5,482 bases of DNA from an uncultured bacterium (GTDB lineage Bacteria > Patescibacteriota > Saccharimonadia > Saccharimonadales > Saccharimonadaceae): contig CAIMUU010000025.1 of assembly GCA_903844835.1 (NCBI GenBank), positions 1-5,482 on the forward strand. Direction: 5' to 3'. Positions 1-5,482 of this stretch are shown in pieces. Position 1 is the stretch's first letter. Each line of letters opens with the position of its first letter. The notes under the pieces were generated by a model. It saw only the letters and a program-made list of their open reading frames with translations, ran no database searches and was not told where the DNA came from. A program made the translations under genes and the position numbers.

Positions 1-519
1 AAGCTGTTAAAAATTGTTGACAACAGCCACGAAGCCCTACAGGCTTCGACAGATTTTCGATTAATTGACCGCAAAGTAGTCGATCAATATAATAAACTGA
101 CCGAAAGAAACCGAGTTGCCAGAAACCTTATTGACTGGTTGGGATTTAAAAAAACAACCATCCCGTTTGACGCACTAGCTCGCCATGCCGGGAAAGCAAG
201 TTATTCATATAAAAAGCTAGTGAAGTTAGCTATTGATGGAGCTATCAAACACTCAACAAGACCCCTAAAGTTAATCGGCGTCCTTGGGCTAGCGATATCA
301 ACAATATCTATATTATTGATATTATTTTTGGTTATAGAAAAATATATATTATTAGACCCCCTCAACCTAGCAGTTACCGGCACGGCTTTCCTGGCAATTT
401 TTCTAAGTTTTTTAGTTGGAATTGTACTGACTTGCCAGGGCCTTCTGGCGCTCTACATAGAAAATGTCTACTACGAAACGCAGAATAGACCTCTTTACAT
501 TATTAGTGAAGAGAATTAA
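1..519 (+). CDS. GT2 glycosyltransferase, polyprenyl-phosphate sugar synthase type (5' end missing)
   Basis: The frame is open from base 1, so the N-terminal catalytic half (nucleotide-sugar site, DxD) lies upstream; 172 residues are visible. Family enzymes (DPM1, GtrB, ArnC and CsbB-like) move a sugar from a nucleotide sugar to a polyprenyl phosphate at the inner face of the membrane. Visible signatures, in fragment numbering: DFRLIDRKVVD at 18-28, the typical end of the catalytic domain; then a stretch ending AGKASYSYKKLVKLAIDG, matching the usual AGKSKYS...KL..LA.DG region just before the membrane. Two hydrophobic helices follow at about 90-112 and 128-151, and the tail YYETQNRPLYII matches the family ending (Y...K.RPLYIV). 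The donor sugar cannot be read from this half; mannose or glucose are the usual ones. The TAA stop shares one base with the next ATG, so the two genes are probably co-translated. An internal TTG at 139 is not the real start, because family motifs continue upstream of it. Confidence 0.9.
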   Translation, partial: KLLKIVDNSHEALQASTDFRLIDRKVVDQYNKLTERNRVARNLIDWLGFKKTTIPFDALARHAGKASYSYKKLVKLAIDGAIKHSTRPLKLIGVLGLAISTISILLILFLVIEKYILLDPLNLAVTGTAFLAIFLSFLVGIVLTCQGLLALYIENVYYETQNRPLYIISEEN

Positions 520-1616
520 TGAAAATACTCTGGTTAACATGGAAAGATAGATCCCACCCACTAGCTGGTGGCGCAGAGACCGTGTCAGGCGAGATTATGG
601 ATCGCTTGGCCCGAGATGGCAACAGCATAAAAATGATTACTGCAAGATATAATAATTCTCTAGCAGAAGAAACAGCTAAGGGCGTAGAGATTTATAGAGT
701 TGGTAATCGCTACACTGTCTATTTAAAAGCTAAACAATTATACAAAAAAGAACTTAAGGGCTGGGCCGACTTAGTGGTGGACGAAATGAACACTATCCCA
801 TTTGGCAGCGGATTTTATAATCATACTCAAAATATCTTACTATGCTACCAATTAGCTCGCGAGGTATGGTTTTACCAGATGCCATTCCCACTATCATTAT
901 TTGGCTATCTAATTGAGCCACTAATGCTTCATAGATTATCAAACAATTATCAAACAGTAGTCACAGAGTCACAGAGCACAAAAACCGATTTAGCCAAACA
1001 CGGCTTTAAAAATATAAACATTTTCCACGTCGGTATGGGGCTTAAGCCAGTGAATACGCTACGAGAAAAGAAAAATATCAGCATGATTCTATCGCTTGGT
1101 GCTATTAGGCCGATGAAGCGGACACTTGATGCGATTAGGGCTTTTGAGATTGCGCGAACCAAAAATAACGACCTAAAAATGGTGATTGCCGGTGATAACA
1201 GTGGCAAATATGCAAAAAAGGTCATAGATTACGTGGCAAGATCCAAACACTCAAGGGCCATTGACATAGTTGGCCGAGTCTCAAATAGCCAAAAACTGAA
1301 ACTCATGCAAGAAGCTGGTTTAATTATTGTAACGTCTGTAAAAGAAGGTTGGGGCCTAATAGTCACAGAGGCTAATAGCCAAGGCACCCCCGCGATAGTG
1401 TATGACGCTGATGGGTTGAGAGATAGCGTTCAGGATGGGATAACTGGATTACTGTCGCCCACCTCAGACTATAGATTGATGGGCGACAAAATAGTGGGAA
1501 TATTGTCTGATAGAGGTAAATATGAACTACTTAGGACCACTGCGTGGAATTGGAGCAAAAAATTTACATTCGAGAACTCTTATAGTGAATTTTTAAAAGC
1601 AATAAAAATACAATAA
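519..1616 (+). CDS. GT4 family glycosyltransferase (GT-B fold)
   Basis: A complete 365-residue retaining glycosyltransferase, of usual length for GT4, predicted cytoplasmic or membrane-associated. The N-terminal acceptor domain opens MKILWLTWKD and carries HPLAGGAE at residues 13-20, the glycine-rich loop of the HPLAGGAE-type subgroup. The C-terminal donor domain starts near residue 188; R197 and K200 (RPMK) are the likely phosphate-binding pair. The hallmark E-x7-E motif is intact, E276-GWGLIVT-E284, followed by the usual GTPAIVYDADGLRD..QDGITGLL loop. There is no signal peptide or transmembrane helix. The ATG overlaps the upstream stop as TAATG, with a weak purine-rich GAAGAG at 508-513, so translation probably depends on the upstream gene. 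Context implies it adds a sugar to a lipid-linked or surface glycan begun by the GT2. Donor and acceptor are not predictable from sequence alone. Confidence 0.9.
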   Translation: MKILWLTWKDRSHPLAGGAETVSGEIMDRLARDGNSIKMITARYNNSLAEETAKGVEIYRVGNRYTVYLKAKQLYKKELKGWADLVVDEMNTIPFGSGFYNHTQNILLCYQLAREVWFYQMPFPLSLFGYLIEPLMLHRLSNNYQTVVTESQSTKTDLAKHGFKNINIFHVGMGLKPVNTLREKKNISMILSLGAIRPMKRTLDAIRAFEIARTKNNDLKMVIAGDNSGKYAKKVIDYVARSKHSRAIDIVGRVSNSQKLKLMQEAGLIIVTSVKEGWGLIVTEANSQGTPAIVYDADGLRDSVQDGITGLLSPTSDYRLMGDKIVGILSDRGKYELLRTTAWNWSKKFTFENSYSEFLKAIKIQ

Positions 1617-1617
1617 A

Positions 1618-1646
1618 TTGCAATTACCCCCCTGCTATGGTTAAAT
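1618..1646 (+). promoter_or_regulatory. weak candidate sigma-70-type promoter before the 177-residue membrane protein gene
   Basis: TTGCAA at 1618-1623 (4 of 6 matches to TTGACA), a 17-base spacer, then TTAAAT at 1641-1646 (4 of 6 to TATAAT), preceded directly by TGG, which resembles an extended -10. Initiation would fall near 1653, about 20 bases before the ATG at 1675. TATATT at 1652-1657 is a better -10 by itself but has no -35 at the right distance. In an AT-rich gap such matches arise by chance, and the 58-base distance also allows simple read-through from the upstream gene. No rho-independent terminator is visible after the GT4 gene. Confidence 0.25.
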
Positions 1647-1674
1647 AGAGTTATATTAAAAATGTAGATAAGTT

Positions 1675-2208
1675 ATGAGTATTAAAAAAAATAAAAAGCT
1701 AAATACTAGGGTAAAGAAAATACTTATTGGTATTTTTCTATTGATCTTATTTGCACTAATCTCATTAAAGCTTTTTGGATTAATTAATCTCTCACCAACA
1801 AACAATGGGGACACTACCAATGCCGACAAGGCATCAGAGATAGACGCCGCTAATAAACAAAAGTTTATCGAAAACCAACTTATTAATGAAACTACGAATA
1901 ATAACACAGAGCCATCGGTATCTACATCTGATAATATAATAATCTTAACTAGCCGCGAATCCGACGGTAGTATTACCATTACGACACGGCTGTCACAGTA
2001 TAGTGATGGTACTTGCGACTTAACGATTAGCAATAATGGCCAGACCCATACCCAGTCTGCGACAGTTATCTATCAGCCCGAATTTTCTACCTGTGCTGGA
2101 TTTAATGTGCCACTAGGTGCGCTTGGCGCTGGCAATTGGCAGATTTCACTAACAGTATCCTCAAAAGGCATTTCAAACATCAAAACTGCCCAAGTGGAGA
2201 TAAGATAA
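1675..2208 (+). CDS. small membrane-anchored extracytoplasmic protein, function unknown
   Basis: I do not recognise the family. The 177 residues read as a short lysine-rich cytoplasmic end (residues 1-15, seven Lys and one Arg), one hydrophobic helix at about 16-37, a polar Asn/Thr/Asp-rich linker to about 85, and a beta-strand-rich domain to the end. The positive-inside charge puts the C-terminal domain outside the membrane. C114 (GTCDLTISN) and C140 (STCAGF) are the only cysteines and could form a disulfide; the Thr/Ser alternation and the GNWQISLTVSSKG strand suggest an Ig-like or similar sandwich. There is no lipobox after the helix, so it is probably an uncleaved anchor. The ATG is well fixed: an in-frame TAA lies at 1669-1671, two codons upstream. 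The ribosome site is weak (AGATAAG at 1666-1672). Its stop overlaps the start of the lectin protein gene, implying a shared job, perhaps anchoring or helping export of that protein. Confidence 0.8.
   Translation: MSIKKNKKLNTRVKKILIGIFLLILFALISLKLFGLINLSPTNNGDTTNADKASEIDAANKQKFIENQLINETTNNNTEPSVSTSDNIIILTSRESDGSITITTRLSQYSDGTCDLTISNNGQTHTQSATVIYQPEFSTCAGFNVPLGALGAGNWQISLTVSSKGISNIKTAQVEIR
2196..2199 (+). promoter_or_regulatory. Shine-Dalgarno site that sets the start of the lectin protein gene
   Basis: GGAG lies eight bases before the ATG at 2208 and inside the end of the upstream gene. It supports the ATG at 2208 over the in-frame TTG at 2136, which would add 24 residues overlapping the upstream gene and bury the signal peptide away from the N-terminus. 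It is the clearest ribosome site in the window. Confidence 0.7.
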
Positions 2209-4265
2209 TGTCCAAAAAAATAATATGTTTGTCAATCACCGTTGCTCTAGTCGGTATGTTTTTATCTATAGGTAAAATTGATTACGTTTCAGCTGTTACA
2301 TCTACGGCGTGGAAAGCGGGTAATATCATTGACGATAGCATATTTACTGATAAATCAACAATGAGCGTTGACCAAATTCAATCATTTTTAAATAACAAAG
2401 TGCCAAATTGTGACACTAATGGGCTAATAATGTTTAATGCCACACTTAATAGGGCACAATATAGCGCATCCATTGGCAAACCGGCCCCATTCACTTGTCT
2501 AAAAGATTACTTTGAGGTGCCAAAGACATCACCAGGCCCAGAGATACCTGAAAATAACTTTGGCGGGAAACCAATACCTGCTGGTGCGATAAGCGCGGCT
2601 CAAATCATTTGGGATGCCGCCCAGCAATATAACATAAGCCCAAAAGTTCTATTGGTAAAGCTAGGCACAGAATCTGCAGGACCGCTAACAACTGACGATT
2701 GGCCTTTTTTGAGCCAGTACACATATGCAATGGGTTCACATTGCCCAGATTCTGGGCCTGGCGGTAGTGCCAATTGTGACATAAACTACTCAGGCTTTTC
2801 TATGCAAATCTACTCAGCAGCTTCTCTACTAAATTGGTATCTTGAAAGCATGACCGAACCCTGGTGGGCATATAAAAGACCCTACCAGGATAACAACATA
2901 CTATGGAATATATCTGAGAGTAATTGTGGTGGATCTAATGTTTATATCGAGAACAGAGCAACTGCTGCATTATACACTTATACCCCATACCAACCAAACA
3001 AAGCAGCGCTAGATAACATGTATGGCACAGGTGATGGCTGTAGCGCGTATGGTAATCGAAATTTCTGGAGATTATACAATGATTGGTTTGGTACTACTGT
3101 TGGACAGCCAGTATTTAGCTACACTGTAGTTTCACAGACGGCATATAGCGACAGCGAGTATCAATCTGAAATACCAATGCCATTAACTATCGAGCCAAAT
3201 TCCAACGTATACCTAAAATTAGTCGTAAAAAATACTGGGAACCAAACCTGGTATAAAGGCTCTCTACGGATTGGCACCACGGGGCCAGTGGACAGATCCT
3301 CAATTTTCTCAAACAGTACTTGGCTTGGAGCAAATAGACCAACCGAGATGGTCGAACAAAATGTCATGACGGACAACGAAGCAACGTTCAAAATAAAACT
3401 AACGGGCCCAAACTACCTTGGAACATTCAACGAGCATTTTAGCCTTTTAATAGAGAGTTATCGCTGGATAGGCGGAGATATTAATATCCCAATAACAGTA
3501 GCTTCTGCAAATGATTTTTACTCAGTACAAAATGTCTCTTTTGATATTTATTCAGACGCCAAAATGACAAATAAGATTAACCCACTAAATATTATCAGAT
3601 TTACTTCTTCAAAATTATACGCCAAAGTGGTCTTAAAAAACACCGGTAATATACCGCTCCCGGCCGACTCAACAAAACTAGCACCAACTAACCCGATAGA
3701 TACAGATAATTTATTTAGTGACAGTAGTTGGTTGGTGGGTAGCAGGGTAATTGCAGCAACTGAAGGTGAAGTTTTGCCTGAAGAAATGGCAACGTATGTC
3801 TTTTCAATTACCACACCAGACAACCCATTGCCTCTTACCCAATTGCAATTTGGATTAGTTGTCGAATATGTGCAATGGCTAAGCTTTAATGTTGGTACAT
3901 TATCAGTACAAACAGTAAAAAGACCTCCGTCATCACTAAATGAGAATCAAGTTCTTACAACAAATGAAGCTTTATTGTCTGGAGATGAAAAATATGCCCT
4001 AATACTCCAAAGTGATGGTAATTTGGTTCTATATTCTCCGACAAGGCCCATATGGAATAGCGGCACGGTCGGCATGGGCGGCGTAAGACTCATAGTCCAG
4101 TCTGACGGCAATCTAGTACTCTATAACCAAAATTGGTCTGCAGTTTGGCATAGCAAAACAGACGGCAGGGGGGCATCTTCTCTGCAAATACAGGACGACG
4201 GAAACCTAGTCATGTATAACGCGAGAGGCTTTACCTGGGCAAGCTGGACAGTCGCAAAGACATAG
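2208..4265 (+). CDS. secreted modular protein: lysozyme-like region, two Ig-like domains, bulb-type mannose-binding lectin
   Basis: This is a 685-residue exported protein starting at the ATG of a TAATG overlap. Residues 1-29 form a signal peptide (SKK, hydrophobic core, VSA-V cleavage after A29). Residues 33-296 form a region I recall from Actinobacteria and Saccharibacteria, with PNCDTNG, CLKDY, CPDSG, VYIENRATAALYTYTPYQPN (245-264) and CSAYGNRNFW...DWFG (278-295). Its ISPKVLLVKLGTES stretch resembles the helix holding the catalytic Glu of lytic transglycosylases, making E155 a candidate acid; that activity is inference. Residues about 301-436 and 437-571 are two related Ig-like domains, with a resemblance to the NBR1 FW type. 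Residues 577-683 are a bulb-type lectin with QxDxNxVxY at 601-609, 631-639 and 662-670. No sortase motif or C-terminal helix is present, so the mature protein is released or held by sugar or partner binding. It ends in TAG. Confidence 0.88.
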   Translation: MSKKIICLSITVALVGMFLSIGKIDYVSAVTSTAWKAGNIIDDSIFTDKSTMSVDQIQSFLNNKVPNCDTNGLIMFNATLNRAQYSASIGKPAPFTCLKDYFEVPKTSPGPEIPENNFGGKPIPAGAISAAQIIWDAAQQYNISPKVLLVKLGTESAGPLTTDDWPFLSQYTYAMGSHCPDSGPGGSANCDINYSGFSMQIYSAASLLNWYLESMTEPWWAYKRPYQDNNILWNISESNCGGSNVYIENRATAALYTYTPYQPNKAALDNMYGTGDGCSAYGNRNFWRLYNDWFGTTVGQPVFSYTVVSQTAYSDSEYQSEIPMPLTIEPNSNVYLKLVVKNTGNQTWYKGSLRIGTTGPVDRSSIFSNSTWLGANRPTEMVEQNVMTDNEATFKIKLTGPNYLGTFNEHFSLLIESYRWIGGDINIPITVASANDFYSVQNVSFDIYSDAKMTNKINPLNIIRFTSSKLYAKVVLKNTGNIPLPADSTKLAPTNPIDTDNLFSDSSWLVGSRVIAATEGEVLPEEMATYVFSITTPDNPLPLTQLQFGLVVEYVQWLSFNVGTLSVQTVKRPPSSLNENQVLTTNEALLSGDEKYALILQSDGNLVLYSPTRPIWNSGTVGMGGVRLIVQSDGNLVLYNQNWSAVWHSKTDGRGASSLQIQDDGNLVMYNARGFTWASWTVAKT
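2526..3095 (+). other. cysteine-rich lysozyme-like region of the secreted protein (core)
   Basis: Covers about residues 107-296 of the precursor. Candidate general acid E155 sits in a helix following ISPKVLL, as in lytic transglycosylases, and a GFSMQIYSAASLLNWY helix and the TPYQPN and GNRNFW blocks follow. The whole mature protein has six cysteines (68, 97, 179, 190, 240, 278), all within its N-terminal 250 residues, which suits three disulfides formed outside the membrane. Assignment to the lysozyme superfamily rests on local resemblance, not on a recognised catalytic set; a wall-binding role without catalysis is equally possible. Confidence 0.5.
3108..3920 (+). repeat. diverged tandem duplication encoding two Ig-like domains
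   Basis: Two copies of about 136 residues lie head to tail. Copy one has LKLVVKNTGNQTW with N342, then PVDRSSIFSNSTWL, then FSLLIESYRWIGG. Copy two has AKVVLKNTGN with N478, then PIDTDNLFSDSSWL, then FGLVVEYVQWLSF. The KNTGN, P(V/I)D...(I/L)FS(N/D)S(T/S)WL and final Trp line up at constant spacing. The order of strands and the conserved tryptophans resemble NBR1 FW-type Ig domains. Likely a spacer lifting the lectin away from the wall. Confidence 0.65.
3936..4256 (+). other. bulb-type (monocot mannose-binding) lectin domain, beta-prism II
   Basis: Three copies of QxDxNxVxY occur at residues 601-609 (QSDGNLVLY), 631-639 (QSDGNLVLY) and 662-670 (QDDGNLVMY), 30 and 31 residues apart, as expected for the three faces of the beta-prism. 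In this family Gln, Asp, Asn and Tyr contact the mannose directly, and all are kept in all three sites, so the domain should be able to bind. The repeats are also flanked by the usual W.S or W.A turn (IWNSG, VWHSK, TWASW). Confidence 0.93.
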
Positions 4266-4278
4266 GGCAACAGAACCG

Positions 4279-4307
4279 TAGATATTAGCCAATATATCTG
4301 CTAATAT
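4279..4307 (+). promoter_or_regulatory. candidate extended -10 promoter of the second GT4 gene
   Basis: TAGATA at 4279-4284 (4 of 6 to TTGACA), a 17-base spacer, then TAATAT at 4302-4307 (4 of 6) with TGC just before it as an extended -10. Transcription would begin at about 4314-4317, within three bases of the ATG. The gene has no Shine-Dalgarno sequence, which fits a leaderless message. TATTAT at 4305-4310 is an alternative -10 (5 of 6) but has no -35. Confidence 0.35.
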
Positions 4308-4308
4308 T
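4281..4308 (+). repeat. inverted repeat in the gap before the last gene
   Basis: ATATTAGC at 4282-4289 pairs perfectly with GCTAATAT at 4300-4307, with a 10-base loop and a possible G-T pair outside at 4281/4308. The stem has only two G-C pairs and no clean T-run follows, so it would be a poor terminator. It overlaps the candidate promoter below, so an operator is also possible. Confidence 0.4.
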
Positions 4309-4316
4309 ATTAATAC

Positions 4317-5482
4317 ATGATAAAAAATGAGACCATCTTTGTTGACGGCCTTCCATTAGTAAATGGACACTTTAGTGGTGTTGGACAGTACGTCCTTGGC
4401 ATTATGAAGGGGTTCGACGAAATAATTTCAGAACAGATTAATTCCGGAGAAAATCCCACGAAAGTTAAAGTAATAATACCATATGATATGGTCAAAAAAT
4501 TCCGCGACTACAAACTTAAGCACATTGACTATGTTAAATATCCAGTCTCTTTCCGCATAATGGCAAAGCTATGGCGCAGAGGGATTATTATCCCCTTAGA
4601 CTTACTGTATGGCAAGGGTGTGTATATTTTCTCCAACTTCGTATCGATGCCATTAATCTTCAGTAAATCAATGCTGGTTATTTACGACATTTCATTCGAG
4701 CTTTACCGCCAATACTCAGATGAGGGAAACGCAAAGTTCCTTTCGTCTGCTGTAAAAAAATCTATAAATAAAACAGATAAAATTGTTACTATATCTCAAA
4801 ATGCAAAAAAGGAAATTGTTAATTTTTATGGGCTAGATGATAATTTTGTAGCGGTAGCTACCCCAGCAACAGATCCTAGCCTTTTCTATAGGCGCAGCAA
4901 TAATGAAATCGAAAAAACAAAAGATAAATATGGTATCGCTGGCAATTACATTCTTGCTCTCTCAAATCTAGAGCCACGAAAAAACCTAACAACCCTTGTC
5001 AAAGCCTATTGTAATTTACCCAAAAAAACCCGCAACACAACATCGCTGCTCCTAGTGGGCGTCAGTGGCTGGAATGTTGACAACCTATTCAACTTTATAG
5101 TCCAAAAAGTCAATAGCGGGTACAATATAACAAGACCGTCACAATACGTAAGCGATTTTGATAAACCCGCAATTCTATCCGGGGCTTCAATGTTGGTATA
5201 CCCAAGCCATTACGAGGGCTTTGGCATGCCGCCGCTCGAGGCACTAGCTTGCGGGACTCCCGTAATCACATCAGACAACTCATCACTGCCAGAAGTTGTA
5301 GGGGATGCGGGGATAATGTTAAAAAGTGATGATACCAAGGGCTTCACGATAGCGATGCTTAGCTACCTAAAATCTTCCGCATCAACAAAGAAATCAATTA
5401 TCGAAGGCCCAAAACGTGCAAAATTATTTTCCTGGAAAGAAAGCGCTAAAGTCTATTTGTCAGCGGCGAGGGACCTTAAATG
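4317..5482 (+). CDS. GT4 family glycosyltransferase, possibly a mannosyltransferase (3' end cut by the window)
   Basis: 388 complete codons are visible, already the normal length of a GT4 enzyme; the next codon begins TG, so a TGA stop there is likely. The ATG at 4317 is the only possible start, since an in-frame TAA lies at 4311. The N-terminal loop GHFSGVGQYV (17-26) is the glycine-rich acceptor-side loop, followed by a YDISFELYRQY block of the type seen in mannosyltransferase-B-like enzymes (HD.SF...P..). The donor domain has LSNLEPRKNLTTL with R221 and K222, then SHYEGFGMPPLEALACGTPVI with the E300-x7-E308 motif and SSLPEVVGDAGIML. No membrane helix or signal peptide is present, so it is cytoplasmic. 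There is no Shine-Dalgarno site. It differs from the first GT4 gene in both halves and is not a recent duplicate. The mannosyl specificity is suggested only by motif style, and donor choice remains open. Confidence 0.9.
   Translation, partial: MIKNETIFVDGLPLVNGHFSGVGQYVLGIMKGFDEIISEQINSGENPTKVKVIIPYDMVKKFRDYKLKHIDYVKYPVSFRIMAKLWRRGIIIPLDLLYGKGVYIFSNFVSMPLIFSKSMLVIYDISFELYRQYSDEGNAKFLSSAVKKSINKTDKIVTISQNAKKEIVNFYGLDDNFVAVATPATDPSLFYRRSNNEIEKTKDKYGIAGNYILALSNLEPRKNLTTLVKAYCNLPKKTRNTTSLLLVGVSGWNVDNLFNFIVQKVNSGYNITRPSQYVSDFDKPAILSGASMLVYPSHYEGFGMPPLEALACGTPVITSDNSSLPEVVGDAGIMLKSDDTKGFTIAMLSYLKSSASTKKSIIEGPKRAKLFSWKESAKVYLSAARDLK

Noticed and set aside
1616..1625. Perfect palindrome AATTGCAATT after the first GT4 gene.
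   Set aside because: Ten bases, no loop, no T-run; too short to be a terminator and expected by chance in AT-rich DNA.
1656..2033. A 125-codon minus-strand open frame opposite the small membrane protein gene.
   Set aside because: It lies antisense to a well-formed gene with a clear start, helix and coupled stop. Its product shows no recognisable domain, and the strand is otherwise empty of genes.
2136..2207. A longer version of the lectin protein starting at TTG 2136.
   Set aside because: It would overlap the upstream gene by 73 bases, lacks a ribosome site and displaces the signal peptide; ATG 2208 has GGAG at eight bases and a TAATG overlap.
4281..4310. Rho-independent terminator after the lectin gene.
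   Set aside because: The stem has two G-C pairs and no uninterrupted T-tract; listed only as an inverted repeat.
1..5482. UGA recoding, CRISPR array, tRNA or rRNA genes, or mobile element ends.
   Set aside because: No in-frame UGA, no regularly spaced direct repeats, no cloverleaf noticed, and no transposase or terminal repeats found.

Overview
The window looks like a surface-glycan and adhesion locus from an AT-rich bacterium (roughly 40% GC by eye). Five genes lie on the plus strand and there is no supported gene on the minus strand. The best guess at the source is a member of the Candidate Phyla Radiation, most likely Candidatus Saccharibacteria. The 685-residue secreted protein carries an N-terminal region (ending CSAYGNRNFW...DWFG) that I recall from Saccharibacteria and Actinobacteria, and the base composition is too AT-rich for most Actinobacteria. 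This taxonomic call is inference. No UGA codon lies inside any reading frame, so nothing suggests the UGA-glycine code of Gracilibacteria or Absconditabacteria.

Layout: (1) 1-519 is the C-terminal part of a GT2 glycosyltransferase of the polyprenyl-phosphate sugar synthase type, with two C-terminal membrane helices. (2) 519-1616 is a complete GT4 glycosyltransferase whose start overlaps the previous stop (TAATG). (3) A 58-base gap holds a weak candidate promoter. (4) 1675-2208 encodes a 177-residue protein with one N-terminal membrane helix and a small beta-rich external domain with two cysteines. (5) 2208-4265, again overlapping by TAATG, encodes a secreted modular protein: signal peptide, cysteine-rich lysozyme-like region, two duplicated Ig-like domains, and a C-terminal bulb-type (monocot mannose-binding) lectin with all three sugar sites intact. 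(6) A 51-base gap holds an inverted repeat and a candidate promoter. (7) 4317-5482 is a second GT4 glycosyltransferase that runs off the window end with its last codon incomplete.

Working model (inference): the GT2 loads a sugar onto a lipid carrier and the two GT4 enzymes build a surface glycan. The membrane-anchored small protein and the secreted lectin protein, made as a translationally coupled pair, act outside the membrane. The lectin could hold the protein on the cell's own glycan or bind a partner cell's mannose-containing surface, while the lysozyme-like region acts on or binds a cell wall. The lectin protein has no sortase signal or C-terminal membrane anchor, which makes sugar-mediated retention or an anchored partner attractive explanations.
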